DNA of 64,000 bases, from NCBI GenBank assembly GCA_018136815.1, contig CM030935.1, positions 2,392,192-2,456,191 on the forward strand. Direction: 5' to 3'. Under the pieces are notes generated by a model that saw nothing but the letters and a program-made list of their open reading frames with translations, searched no databases and had not been told where the DNA came from. The first letter of the stretch is position 1; each line of letters starts with the position of its first letter. Shown here one piece after another: positions 39,556 to 51,990 of this stretch. The translations under genes and the position numbers were made by a program. The stretch is from Isochrysis galbana (lineage: Eukaryota > Haptophyta > Isochrysidales > Isochrysidaceae).

Positions 39556-42500
39556 TTACAGGGATGTGGTGTGAGAACCGCTCCTTTGAAAAGCATTTTC
39601 GCGTGGGCCTATTACCTGCACTTGCCGAAGTGCGTATGAGAGCCGATTTCGTGCCGGCTGACTCATTTCGAGCTGGATGAATCGCAAATGTTGTGGCGGA
39701 CGGAGCGCAGTGAAGGAGCACGTGACGCCATCGACATGTCTGTCGGCTGAGGCGAGCTGGACCGAACGATGCCAAAGCCGGTCGGAAACAGAGTCAAAGC
39801 TTGCCAGAGTCTGCGGCCGTTGTAATGACCAATGGCCTGTTGCCATCCCGGGCTCATTGTGGCGCTGCCCCTCCGCCTCAAATGCGGCTTCACTTGCACC
39901 TAGAATCCGCCATCGGCTCGGCATCTCGTGCACGACATCAGCGCCCCATAGAGTCGAAATGTTGTCTACAAGCCTCTCAGTTCCGAGGTCGATAGTGAGG
40001 GTGACCAGCTTAGGATCATCTCGTGGGAAAATTGCCCCTCCACCCGTCACTGCACCTCCGGGAAGTCGAAGCCTCCTCTTCAGAACGCGTTCGGAGCGCC
40101 AGTATGTGCCCTCGTCGCCGTCCGTCACAAAAGCTGCCCGGTGCTGTACGGGCGGGCCACGACGCCCCCGCGCGCCTTGTTCGAGTCGATCGAGGGTCCG
40201 CAATGCCAAGATCACAGCGCGAATGGCACGGAGGGCACGAAGGAGAACAGGGGCTTGCTTAGAGACTTTTGAGCCCCCAGCGTTGGCAACGTAGACTGAC
40301 GCACCGGCTGAGATAAGTACAAGGCCAAGATCGAAGATGTTCCATTTAGAGTGGAAGAAAGAAGATCCCTCGGCAAAGAGTCGGAAGAGGATGTCAACGG
40401 TGAATAGACAAAGCACGGCGTACCCGAGAGAAATGGCGAATAGGTCGGCCGCGGGGCGATTCTCAGGAGGTATCACATCGGAAGCTATCGTGAGCAAGAG
40501 GAGCGTGTCAAATAACGCGCCCGCGCACACGCCCAGTTGCCACGGCAGTGAGTATGCCACGTCCGTCACCCGTGTGCGAGAGGTCTGGAGGACGGGGGGC
40601 TTCTCTGTACTACTAGCGTGCACACTCACACCACGACGCTCCGCGAGTGGCCGCGAGTCGCATAGGGGCATCTGCGCCCAATCCACGTGCCACTCAGTTG
40701 GTGAGCCGACGGCACGCCAGCGAAGCGGCGCCCCGAACGCCGATCCGCGTGCCCGATATACAAGAGGTGCAATTGAGGCGGGCATACTCGTCACCACGAC
40801 AATTACTGCACACTTGGTGCCAAGAGGTCCGCGCGCACAGGCCGTCACGCGGAAGCCATTCGCAAGGAACCGATTGATCTCGTCGAGGGGCCACTCAGCG
40901 CGGACGAGAATGTGCTGGTGTGTCGTTACGTCGGCTTCCAAACGAAGTATTGCCGCCACGGTCCACTCACCCGATGTAAAGCTGAGGGACTCAACTAAAG
41001 GCTTGGGAAAGTCACCGGGAATGTGTTTTCCTTTCTGAATTGCCTCGGAGGTGATCGCGGCGTCTCCTTCTCGAGAGGCGCCTAGCCCACAGAGCCATTC
41101 CTCTATACGTCCCCACTCTGCATCTGTTTTTACATATTGCAGAGCCCAGTTATGGATACGCCTGGAGAAGACAAGAAGACGCACGTTGAATGCGCATGCG
41201 GTCCCTCCGGCTGCGACAAGCTGTAGTCCGTCTGCCAACCGCCGTTTCACCACGGCTTCCGTTGAGGGTCGAAGTGCCCAATCGACCTCGCGACGAGCAG
41301 CTGTCAGGCGGCCACCCACGAACCGTGGTGTTCCGCCTGCGCGAAGAATGGCAACCCATCGCGTCCATGGTGAGGAGTGTTCGGCATCAGGTTCGCATAG
41401 TTCAGCCGCTACATCCACGCATTCCCAGACCTGTTTGGGGTGGAGTTAGGCAGTTGAAATAGGGTGATGTCGTTCGAGGCGCAAAGGCACGATGGGACCA
41501 TGGCAAATGGCAGGACAAGATTAGCTCTGTCAGACCGATGAGCGGACCAATGCGACAGCGGCAATAGTGCGGGTGTTGCATGTGGGTTTGAGGTGTACAA
41601 GGCAGCTTACGTGTTGTGTTTCACCATCATGTGTGGTATCATTTCCCAACTCGAGGCACGTCTCGAGCTTGGCGGACATTTCTGCACGGGTGCCAGCTTC
41701 TAAGATCTTCCACGCCAGCGTGCCAAACTCGCTCAGATCGCGGGTGTAACCTACAATCCACTCGTGATGACGCGGTCCCTCGCCCTGACTAGGGTACTCG
41801 CTCTGTACATGATAGCTTGATACAAGTGCTTGAAGGCCGACGCCAAAGGCCGACGCTGCCGTAACACCATCGCGTTGAGCTACACCCAGCAACTCCGCTA
41901 CCTGCGACTCGCCAATCGTATCCACCTCGGCCGTTGCAATCTCACGTCCCCGTGCATCGAGTGCTGCAGCGTATGCGGTGGAAGGCGTGAGCGCGTAGAA
42001 TAAAGGCGTCGGAGAGATATGTTCCTCCCTTTCCCAGGGCGGTGCTGCGTGTACGGTTCGCTTCTTGGTCTTGACGTGCTCGAATTCGAAGATGGGAAGC
42101 ATGGCTATGTCGTCCCGTGGCGATTGCCATGCGTAGAATGCAAACTGTACCCTCCCACCACGAGCGGTACTGACGATCTCGTCCGATCTTCGTCCAGGGT
42201 GCAGGATGAACTGGTCGCGGCGGTCGTCCCAATATTTGTATATAGGAATACAGCCTACCGGAGGTTGGGTCATCGGACATTCGTCGGCATTTCCGTGAAA
42301 GGTAGCCATGTGATCGCACTCAGATTCCCCATCGCGTCCGAGCGCCACAAATTGGACTCCAAGACACTCCTCGCCAGGCGCTGCAGGTCCAGCGTGTACG
42401 GTTCGAAAGCCGTGCTTCGTGTCCCAAAAGTCGTGTACTACGACAAGATCCTGGCGAGGGGGGCGAGAAACAGGAGGGAGCAGGAGCGTGGGCATGCCCG

Positions 42501-45500
42501 TGTAAGTGTATCGCTCTCCACCATCGGTCGGCGCGTCGTCCGCTGACGGGCCCAGTGGCGCGGCACGCTCAGGCACACGCAGGTGGTCCTCAATCCACGA
42601 GCGCGCCGCCTTCCATGAGCTGAATGCACGCAGCGCCGACGCTCCCCCCAGCCGAGGTAGCCGCGCCCAGCTCGAATGACTAGGCGGCGCCGACCTAGCT
42701 AGCACGTCTTCCGCAGTAGATTCTCCGCCGGCTGTACGCGGATGCTCGCTATGCTCAATTTTAGGCGCTGCTGAGTCGATATGCCGGGCGGGCAGCAAGC
42801 GGGACATCTCAACCTCGAACACAGAATTGCAATCCGGCGTGCTGCTGCGCGGTGTTGACCTCGTCTCATGAGGTGAGTGCGCCCACCATTCTCTCCTAGT
42901 CCCGCCAGGGCCCAACTCGCCAATACTTCCTATTGGTCGTTTGTCGTTCATTCGGGACAGCCACGTGGACTTTGAGTGCGATTCCACCTGCCTTTTTGGC
43001 GTGTGCCGGCTGCCACTGTCAGCTCCCTCAGCCGCCGTGACATTCGTTTCCTCCTCTTCACTATCGCTATCAGGTATGATAGATGATTGATTTCCTAGGG
43101 CCCGCATCCGCTCCCGCTCAGCAGGAGGTAGTAACAAGCCATCCGTCTCGAAGCCACTTTTCCTCACCTGCATAGGTAATAGAGAGCGGCATCGGTGTCG
43201 CGCACTCGGCGAGTCGCGATTCACCGCCACTTGGTTGAAGCAGTTTGGGCATGTAGCAAAGACAGGAAGGCGCTCCTTGTTCTCCCACGTGAAACAAGGG
43301 GCCCATGCTCGCTCTCCGTCGGAACGAAAGAACGTGGTGGGCAAGGGGTCGTAGCTTGACAATGATCCGTACATGCGCCCAAGACGGTGTGATGTCGATT
43401 GTGCCAGATCGGCCTCCGTCTCACGTAGCTTCCCAACACCGGCACCGTAGTCGCGGACGGCGAGCAGCCACCCCCACAACCCGCGGTCGACTGACAACCA
43501 AACGATGAATACAAGCGATTGGAGGTAGAAGGTGTATCCTCCATCAGGCGTGTCGCGGTAGAGTACGAGCGTCGCGACGATTTTCCCTCCCAAGGCAAGC
43601 GGGAGCAAGGCATATGCTGCGTGGAAAAGCTTCGCATCATATGCCGGCGTGCGGGTGTAAAACTTAACGAAATACAGCCGCTCCGTCGCATATCGAAGCA
43701 ACAGATAGGCAGCACATAGCGGCAGTGCAAGTGGAAGAGCAGATGAGAAAGCAGTTGCAACGATCACTAGGAACAAGATCTGGGCCATGTTGAGGGCATA
43801 GTAGAATTCTTGCCTGAGACGACAAGAATGCAACCAGGTGGTGTGGCGTCCGATCTCCTTGTACAATTGTCGGCAATGGAGAAAGGCAACATCGGTGATA
43901 GATGAGCACGATGTGTCATTTTGGTAAAGGCGTGAAAGTGTAACAGCATTGCATACCCTTCAAAACATGCATTCAAATCGCGTTGCGTGGTTTCGAACCT
44001 AGCAAAGCTCCTTTCGCGAATCAGCGTCGAGAGTGGCACCGTGACCCACAATATGAGGAGCTTCGTAGTCACGTAAGATGCGAGCAACGCGTATATTTGC
44101 TTGCCCGACTTCAGATAGAAGCCGAGCTGGCCGATGCCGTCACGCTCAAGGTAGAGGAGGGTTCCAAGTGTGCACCAAAAAGTCATCATGACATTATATC
44201 GCATGAAAGTGCGCTGCTTCGCCGAATAGGACACCGGGCAAGAGAATTCTGATAACCAAGTCGCAAGATAGAATAGAGCCTGGGGGAAGGGGAAGGGGTC
44301 GTCAACGAAATGAGGAGGCCACGTCGACTAAGCGCGTGCGAAAGGCAAGAAGGTGGGAGTGCGGTCGCAGTGCCTGCTCTGCCATATTCAGTGTCATCGT
44401 CATCGCATACCTGTGCGATGATTAGGACGACGACCGCTACCCCAATCGAACGGTAGTCTTCTAGACGTGCTACGGAAAAAATGGGTGCGTCGTCGCGCTC
44501 GGCTGCAACGGAAGCCGCCTGGCAAGCTAAATAAGCCTGTGCACATACAATGCAATTAGGGTCGTTGCACGCCTCCACGGTGTAGCTGTTGATCAAGCCC
44601 TCGTGGTCCGATATTGAATTGGACTGGCGGGCATCGCCTCGTAGCTGTGCAGCCAGAAGTGCAGCCACAGCCGAGGCGCTTGCCACCTGCTGTTGAAGCC
44701 GGCCGTCTCCGTCGCCTTGCACTCCTTGCACTGCCTCGAAGCTATCCCAACCTAGGCGACGGGGTATCTCGGACCGGCTCTCCCCGTTACCCACCGACTC
44801 CGAGGCATTGACAGCGGCATCGCGCGCCTGGTCCATCCTACGCGTTGCCCCCGCGACGTTATCGGCCGAGCAAAGTTCTGCAGGGCTTAGGATATAAGGC
44901 GGAGGTCGGCTGCCACCTCCCTGCAGCCCAAAAGGGCAGAAAGCCTCAAATGACGGTCGGTCTGCGCCCACATCAACGAGAAATCCCCCTCGTGGTCCTC
45001 GGGTGCCGAGAAATTCGCAACCATGGTAAAATCTACCGTCCGCGTCGCTTGCATTGAAGGGGGCTTGGATGGGCCCGCGGGATACCGATTGTGGACTCGA
45101 CACTGGCTTGACCACCTCGTCGTTGTACGAAAACCATGTGGCAGCGGACGACGGCGACGTTGAAGATCGTGGCCTAGTGAGCCAGCGCCATGAACCTTTC
45201 GGCAACCACGAGGGTGCTGCGCCGCCGAACAGCCCGAAGCGCGACGCCGGCTGAACACGTGGGGTAGCCGAGCTGCCATCACCGCCCGCTGTAATAGAAT
45301 TCCCATTGAAACCTCGACCGGCGTCATCCTTAACCTCTTCTACTTGGCAGCTCGTGTTGGCGACAATGTCAACGAAATCATAGAAACCTGATGCATGAGG
45401 AGAGTCATCATTTGCCACTATCGGTGGAGCCCCCTGGATACCGCAGTGCGCATTCGTCGCTGGCCCATCTCCTCGTCTCCACCAATAATCAAGGTACGAA

Positions 45501-47377
45501 ACGCTCATGCAAGCCTGCATACAACAAGGCGAGAAAATGACCGGGTTTATTCGCACGAGGGATTCGAATAATGTTTTGTAAATTGGGCCAGATTGCGCAG
45601 TAAGCACGATGCAGAGGTCGCGCGTCGAGCCCGCAAGCAACTTCTGCGTGTTAGGCAGTCGACTAGAGAAACCTTATAGCTCTGTGGGTATCTGGAGGGC
45701 GCGCTGCTGCATGAATCTTCACTCACCTGGTACGAATGTGTGAAGGCGGGGGCCGGCGGGGGCTTTCCCCAAGCCTCAGTGATTGCCACCGTTGCCCATC
45801 CCGAGATGAGTATGGCTGCGAGCATGATCAACCATCCACATAGAGTGCGCGCCGCGCGCTCTGAGGTTGTCCATGCAAGAGAACGCCACACAATGTCCGA
45901 AGGCTCGGGAGCAAGGCGCGCCGTAAGCCTGCATCGCATGAAGCCAGGCCGCGGTAATCGATCTCTAGCAAGACCGCCGACAACAGCAGCAGCGGGCTGC
46001 GAATCATTAGCAGAACGATTTGAATCGGCCACTGGCGGGTGTCTGATCGGTCGTTTCGGCGTTCCATAGCTTTGGATTGGTGAGCGAAGGCTATTCTCCC
46101 CACTACGGCACGCTTCCTCCTCTTCTAGCCTCTTAAAAGTCAGTGTGCGGAATATTCGCGAAAATGAACGCGGGTGTGCGCCAGGATGAGAGTAAAAGAG
46201 CCGTTGAGATAGGCGGGAAGATATGTGCTTGAATAGAGAATCTCGGTGTAAGGCTTCTGGAAATTCGAATAGAGGCGCCGTCCCTAGGAGCTGAGTGAAT
46301 GGCCAGGCATTCCGCAATTTATCCAGGGAACCCGTGGGTTGTAACTCTTGTAGCACCTGCACTTGACACGGCGGGTGTGTACGGAGCACGTGGGTGTCAT
46401 GGTTGGAGGCTTACAAGATCGAGTGATGTGAGGGCCTAGACGTCAAGTGCAGCTCATGGTGACGGCAGAAGCATATTTACCAATGAAGGGGTCAACCTCC
46501 AAAAGTGCATGCCGCCGTGGCGTGTGAACAGGAAGCAGGGTGTGTGGTAGATGCTACACTTGCCTTCTCCATCGCAGCAACGTTGTTAAAGGAGACGAGC
46601 AATGCTCGCACCTCTTCTGATTCTGGCCCCGCCGCTGCCGCAGCAGCTTCAATCTCGCGGCAGAGTGCCTCTTCCTGTGCCTTCAGCTCCGCCACACGCT
46701 CTTGCCGCGCTATGGCCGCACGCTCAGAGTTGGGTGAACACGGCTCGCATACAGCCGCCTCTGTCACGGCGGATTTTGTATCGTTCGCGGAGTTGCCGGA
46801 TAGGGCGTCAAGTCTTCGACGAGTCTCAACGAGTTGGATGGCCATGTCGAGCCATCGTGCCGAGCCACGGACAAAGACGAGCTCTGAAATGGAAGAGTCG
46901 TCGGGCGGAGGGAGCAGCCCACGACGATCCTTTCGTGCGCTATTTCCGAATCGCAAGCCAAAGCTCCGCCTCAACCAGTTCCACAGGAAAGAAGCTTGCT
47001 GCGATTCCGGTCGTTGGTGTTCGTCCAGTTGGCACAGGGAGTTGAAGAAGGATGTGTACGCGGCCACGGCTTCGGCCTCATTATGGATGGTTCCGAGATG
47101 AGCAGGCACCTACGTAAGTAATTGTGGAGGCGCACCTAAGAGACCGCAACTAGAAGCACCACGAGGTACTCTTGGCATCCTCAGAGCCCATACGCTACGC
47201 ATCACTGCAAACACCCTAGGCATTGTCCAGACCTGCGTGATGAGCAGGGTGTAATCTGCTGGCGTGACAGTCCCCTCATCAACCTCCCTCGCTAGCTGAA
47301 TGGCCTGCCTTTTGAGTCGGAGGAAGACAAGCATAAGGAGACATGAGAATAGAATGTCGATCACGCCGCTCGGCCAC
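39556..47377 (-). CDS. OSCA/TMEM63-type channel fused to voltage-sensor and F5/8 C domains (5' partial)
   Basis: Seven minus-strand exons, 47377-47233, 47109-46560, 46361-45727, 45643-44411, 44279-43957, 43813-41611 and 41430-39556, with GT-AG introns of 83-198 nt, keep one frame for 2,320 codons. The N-terminus lies in the gap. Order of parts: a membrane helix (GVIDILFSCLLMLVFLRL), VTPADYTLLITQ and the RRM-like cytosolic fold ending LLVSFNNVAAMEKA, then APEPSDIVWRSLAW with the next helix. A long Ser/Gly-rich insert follows (45480-44560), then the pore-region helices (ALFYLATWL, FYYALNMAQILFLV, FSSALPLALPLCAAYLLLRY) typical of OSCA/TMEM63 calcium-permeable mechanosensitive channels. A cytosolic region of about 550 residues has Trp/Tyr-rich repeats. 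Exon 7 adds S1-S4: WNIFDLGLVL in S3 and RALRAIRAVILALR in S4, but no S5-S6 pore. A discoidin-like F5/8 C domain (LTIDLGTERLVDN...LRFIQLEM) closes the protein. Exon 7 has no in-frame ATG for about 200 codons, supporting one gene. Confidence 0.75.
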
Positions 47378-47500
47378 CTGCAGTCGTGTGGGCGAGAGGG
47401 TTCATGTTGGAACTGACGACAGCATCATGTGCCCAACGAACAGCGTGAAGGGGATCGACGAGCTGCGCACAAGTGGACACCAGAGGGTTCTCTGTTCCCA

Positions 47501-47600
47501 NNNNNNNNNNNNNNNNNNNNNNNNNNNNNNNNNNNNNNNNNNNNNNNNNNNNNNNNNNNNNNNNNNNNNNNNNNNNNNNNNNNNNNNNNNNNNNNNNNNN
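47501..47600. other. Assembly gap (100 N) over a head-to-head gene pair
   Basis: Both the channel gene (minus) and CDC5 (plus) lose their 5' ends here. The missing CDC5 N-terminus alone needs over 1 kb, so the gap must be larger than 100 bases. Confidence 0.85.
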
Positions 47601-47601
47601 C

Positions 47602-49345
47602 TCGCTCTCGGCGGGTAACAGCAGCGCCGCCGGCTTCACTCCCGCCCGCTCTGAGGCCGGTTTCTCTGCTACCAGCTCGGAATTCGGACGTACGCCTTCG
47701 CGCGATGCGTTTGGCATAAACGAAACTGAGCCCTCCGAGTACGGCTCCATCGCTTCTGGCCTTCCTGCATCTGCAGCCAAGAGGCTTGCGAGACAACGGC
47801 GGGAGGCGCTCGCGGCATCGTTGGGGTCGCTGCCGGCTCCGACAAACGAGTACAAGATTGTTATGCCAGAGATAGAGCCCGAGCCGGGCGAGGCGGATGA
47901 TGCCGCAGGTGGCCAGTATCCTGAGGGTTACGTGGAAGACGCACTGGACGAACAAGAGCGAGCAGATGCACAGGTAGCGAATGTGCCGCACACACCCCAA
48001 ATTCCACCGCTCATGGCATCCTGGGTTTTGTTCTCAACCTCGGGCTTGTTGTATGCCGCCGCCAAACCTATAGCGGCACGCTCGCCCGTACGGTTCCCGC
48101 GACTCTGCCTCGCGCAGACAAGTTCTCACAGCAAAGGGCGTCACGCCTTGTGGTCAACCCCACCCCCTCCCGCGCTTTAGGCGGCCGCCGCTCTAGCAGC
48201 TGACCTCGCCAAACGTTCTACGGCCCTTCAGCGGTCTCTGCCTCGCCCCCTCATCGTCAACCGTGACGAAATGTTGTCGGCACCAACTGGTGCCGATGCC
48301 GCAGCCCTGGATTCGGCTCCTGCAATCCGTGCCGCCGACAAAGCCATCCGAGAGGAGATGGTCAAGATGCTCGAGGCGGATGCCTTCGTTTACCCCGTCC
48401 CTGGCGCACCCGAAGGCAAGACGCGCAAGCGCAAACCCCTCAAATCGCTCGAGCCCGAAGTGGCTGCAGCTGCGGCGGCGATGGTCGAAGCCGAGATTCA
48501 AAGCTCCGCAAGGAAGCGCCTTGAACCTGCCGATCTGGCTGCAGCTTGCCTAGCAGCTCAAGCCGAGCTCGCCTACGTTCCATCGCTGCAGCGGTATGCA
48601 ACACTGGGCAGCGTGAAAGCGGCCGAGGCGTTGCAAGCGCCACAGCAACAGCTCCAGCTCCTGAAAAATTTCATGGCTAAGGATGCCAAGAAGGCAGGCA
48701 AGGCCGAGAAGAAACTGGACATTTTGCTGGGAGGGTGAGCACCGGCAAGACTTGCACGCCCCATAGTCTTGTCACGTGAGCTGTATCGTATGGTCGCCTC
48801 GTTGTGATCGCCTCGTGTTTGACTCTCGACAAGAGATCGTCATCTCTTTTCATGTTCGATTTGTCCACTGGCCGGGTTCGTAGGTACAAGAAGCGCGCCT
48901 CGTCTCTCATCAAGGAGATGGAGCGACGGCACGCCTCAATCTTGGACAAGCGGATCGAACTGAATTGCTTCAGATCGCTCGAAGAGAGGGAGGCCCTTGC
49001 TGCACCGCAGAGGCTCAACGACCTGACCGCGATGGTGGCTGAGCAGGTCCGCCACCATCCTCAAAGTTGTCCCTGCGCCCTTGGCGATTTCCACACATGG
49101 CCACTCGGCGCAGAACGGACACAGGATGGGGCCTAAGCATTGTTTCGACACCGGGCGTACCATTGCGCGCAAAACATATCTACCACCCCCTACGCCTGAT
49201 GATCAATTGTCTCCTCCTGCCCCTTTCTCAGGAGAAGAAGGAGAGTGAACTACAGGCGCGATATGCCGAATTGATGCGTACGCGGCAAACCCTACTCCAG
49301 CAAACACGGGCGCGCACCGCCGCCGCCGCTGCATCGGCTGACTAG
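47602..49345 (+). CDS. CDC5L: CDC5/CEF1-like spliceosome (Prp19 complex) protein, 3' part
   Basis: Four exons, 47602-47973, 48181-48734, 48884-49046 and 49232-49345; introns are 207, 149 and 185 nt, GT-AG, and all phases match. CDC5 is a Myb-domain core subunit of the Prp19/NTC complex needed for spliceosome activation. The visible C-terminal half has the family landmarks: TPSRDAFGINETEP, LPAPTNEYKIVMPE, LQRSLPRPLIVN, EEMVKMLEADAFVYP, KAGKAEKKLDILLGGY (the last residues cross an intron) and the terminal coiled coil ESELQARYAELM before TAG. The N-terminal Myb repeats must lie in the gap. It is read divergently from the channel gene. Confidence 0.9.
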
Positions 49346-49598
49346 TTGGTGCAACGAGGGAACTTCTAAAATGGCATGTGTCTAGAGAGCAAGTGGCACC
49401 GCGCTTGGCGTGAAACGACTCATGCTGAGAGCCTCATGCCAAGTCGCTGTAGCGGTTGAACACAGCGCCCCATGCTGCTTGGTCATGGGTTAGCATTTCC
49501 GTGGCGCGTTTGTATCATGGACCACGCTGCTTTGTATGTGCGTGGTAGCGCGTTGCTTAGTCGCACAGTGTGCTCAACACGATCCCTTGCTAAGCATA
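49346..49598. other. CDC5 3' flank
   Basis: Nothing recognised. Confidence 0.5.
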
Positions 49599-49632
49599 CT
49601 AAAAACTTTATAATATTCTTACCGCACATGCG
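49599..49632 (+). repeat. A-run motif, short copy
   Basis: AAAAACTTTATAATATTCTT then ACCGCACATGCG. The hairpin-ended repeat starts at the next base, apparently inserted into the motif. Confidence 0.6.
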
Positions 49633-50130
49633 CAACTAAGTTTATACTTAGTTCGCCCATGGGGGGGCACGAGCCCCCCTCTCTCTCCACTCCTCCCCTG
49701 CCATGGGGGAGGATCCACCCACTCTCCTGGCACGCCTGATGGCCTGCCAGGAGCACACAGCCCTGCTGACCCATTCCTCTCCCTACAGGCCCGCCTGATT
49801 CGCCCGCCCTGGCCCGTCGTGGCCAGCCCATCCCTCTGACCAGCCCCTCCTCCCCCTGGGCCCCCCTGTTCAGGCCCCCCCAGCCAGCTCCAGTCGACCG
49901 GCAGGGGCTCGGAGCGCCAGCGAGGGAGAGGCAGGAGGGGCCAGGGCCATGCCCCAGCCACACCTGCCCCCTGAGCTGTGCTCCCAGGCCCCTGCAGGCC
50001 ACCTGGGGACCTGAAGAGGGGCCGCAGGCGCGCGCCATGGGCCCCCGCCGCAGGGAAGAGAGGAGGAAAAGGGAAGAGGGAGGGGAGGGGGGAGCGGCAG
50101 CTCTCCCCTCCGGCAGATACGTGTCTTCTC
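49633..50130 (-). mobile_element. Hairpin-ended dispersed repeat, long copy
   Basis: On the minus strand it is colinear with 31705-32198 and ends with the perfect stem-loop AACTAAGTATAAACTTAGTT at the 49633 side. It is the best-preserved copy. Confidence 0.8.
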
Positions 50131-50800
50131 GCCCCGTTTGGGTAAGAGAAGACGGGGGCGCCAGAGCCAGGAGGGAAGGGCCGCGGCTCGCCGCGGCCAC
50201 TCGCTCTAGCGAGGGAGATTAGCGCTTCTGGGCTCCTATCTCACGAGTGCCCCCCCCCCCCTGCGTTGCTTTTACCCGAAAGGGGTTTTCCCCCAGCGTG
50301 GACTCGAGGAGAGGACGCGCTGGGGTGCGCGGGGTCGGTGCGTGCACTGGGGGGAGGACAAATATCGAGGGGAGGGGGCAGTGCCCCCACCCCCCGGTAT
50401 CACCCGGACACCTGGCCCGTCAGGCATGGCGGGATTCCGGGACGGAAAAGTTATGTCCAATTAGCTAGTGGGGTTGGCTAGGATATATATAACATTGATT
50501 ATTATTATTCTTACCGCACATGCGGCCGTGGACCCACTACGTACACACGTAGCATACTTTCTACACCCCCACTCCCCCGCCGGCCCTTACCCCCCCGCCA
50601 TCAGGCGGCCCCCCCCGTGCGCACTACCTAGGGAGATTGGGGGGGGGGGGGGGACATCTGAAATTTCAGGGCGCTACGACGCCTACTATCGGCCGGCTCC
50701 TTACGCCTTCTAAGGGAGATTGGGGTGGAGGGCTTGGATATGGTCCGGTGGCCCACGCCCCCCCCCCCCCCTCCCGGTGTACCGACACCTAAAGGCGCAA
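50131..50800. repeat. Intergenic: A-run motif and retroelement-like block
   Basis: 50493-50530 is an A-run-type motif (ATTATTATTATTCTTACCGC, ACATGCGGCCGTGG). 50540-50770 matches 14300-14460. G- and C-runs lie at 50640-50654 and 50759-50771. 50131-50490 is GC-rich without a gene. Confidence 0.55.
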
Positions 50801-50999
50801 ATTGACTTAATACTATCTCGTGGATCAGCCTATCTATGGGAGACACTACACACACGCGTCACACACATAATAATATACTTGAGCGTTAGTGCCTCTACTC
50901 CGCCTAGACTTGCACCAACACGCCAAGCCACGACGCGCATGACCGCACCAAATCCCAAGGCACAAATAAAACTAGGTAAGCACGTGCAAGCACATGATT

Positions 51000-51460
51000 G
51001 TACCTCCCCCCTCGCATGCCCCCGGCTCTCGTCAGAACTCCCCACAAGCTCTTCGGGGTGAAAACCCAGTTCGTCGCCAATGTAACGTGTACATTGAAGG
51101 CTCACCAGGGAAAAGCACCGGGGAGGGGGGCCTTGCGCTTGCGCGAACGCTCGATGTGCATTGCGCACGCCTTCTCAGCGAGTGAAGCCACTTCAGTGAG
51201 GCCTCGCGGGGCCACCACTGAGTCGGTAGACAGGCACAGGATCGCACGGCAGAGTATCACTGCCGCATTGGTGAACTCTCCCGTGCGACCCTGTGCCTTG
51301 GCCTCTGCTGCGCTGGACTTGGTGTATGCATGAAGCGCGTATCATGAGTCCAGCGCAGGCCACCATCAAGCCGAGCTTGCACATGAGCCATGGGCTCAAT
51401 GCGCTCGCCTCGGCGAACGGCCTCCATGAGGGCTTGAACTTCTGGCAGCGCTCGCCAGCG
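51000..51460 (-). pseudogene. Decayed coding segment, unidentified
   Basis: Minus-strand pieces in different frames read like protein: LPEVQALMEAVRRGERIEPM (51460-51390), GEFTNAAVILCRAILCLSTD with LTEVASLAEKACAMHIERSR (51285-51140) and LVSLQCTRYIGDELGFHPEE (51110-51040). Frame changes separate them. I do not recognise the family; a mobile-element protein is likely given the surroundings. Confidence 0.35.
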
Positions 51461-51609
51461 CTCGCCAGCGTCCTAGGGGCCGGCCTCATGGAGGTCGGGC
51501 CGTGTCGAATTATCGTATGCCTGCGGCGCAATGGGCAAGGATATGTCACTACCGGACTGTGCGACCCTCGAGATCGAGCGTGCGACCCACCAGGGACCTC
51601 CCACATCCC

Positions 51610-51990
51610 GGGCGAAGGGGGGGGAACGGCAGAGGGGGAGGGGAGGAAAGCGGCGGAGGGGGGGGGAGGGAAGCTGCGGAGGGGGGGAACGGCGGAAGGG
51701 GGGGGGGGGGAACGGCGAAGGGAAGGGGGAGGGGAGCAGCGGGTGGGGGGGGAGGGGAGCAGCGGAGGGGGGAGGGGGGGGGGGGAGAGCAGCGGAGGGG
51801 GGGGGGAGAAACTGCCGAGCAGGGGGGTGAAATCCCAACACTGACCCAACCCTCCCTCACATTCACGTATTTTTCCCGGCTTGGCCCGGGAAAATCAGGG
51901 AATGGAGAGAGGGGAGGGAGGAGAGCTGCGGAAGGGGGGGGAAACTGCCGAGGGGGGTGAAATCCCAACACAGACCCAACTCTACACAAC
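51610..51990. repeat. G-rich minisatellite and duplicated block
   Basis: GGGGGGGAACGGCGGA-type and GGAGAGCAGCGGAGG-type units recur. A 45-bp block (AAACTGCCGAG, GGGGGGTGAAATCCCAACAC, GACCCAAC) occurs at 51808 and again at 51938. Proline-rich frames here are artefacts. Confidence 0.75.

Noticed and set aside
41431-41610. Possible boundary between two separate genes within the channel locus
   Set aside because: Phases match, the ends are GT-AG, no stop precedes the donor, and exon 7 lacks an ATG for about 200 codons; one gene is the simpler reading.
51193-51990. Pro-rich frames on the minus strand
   Set aside because: Translation of a G-rich minisatellite.
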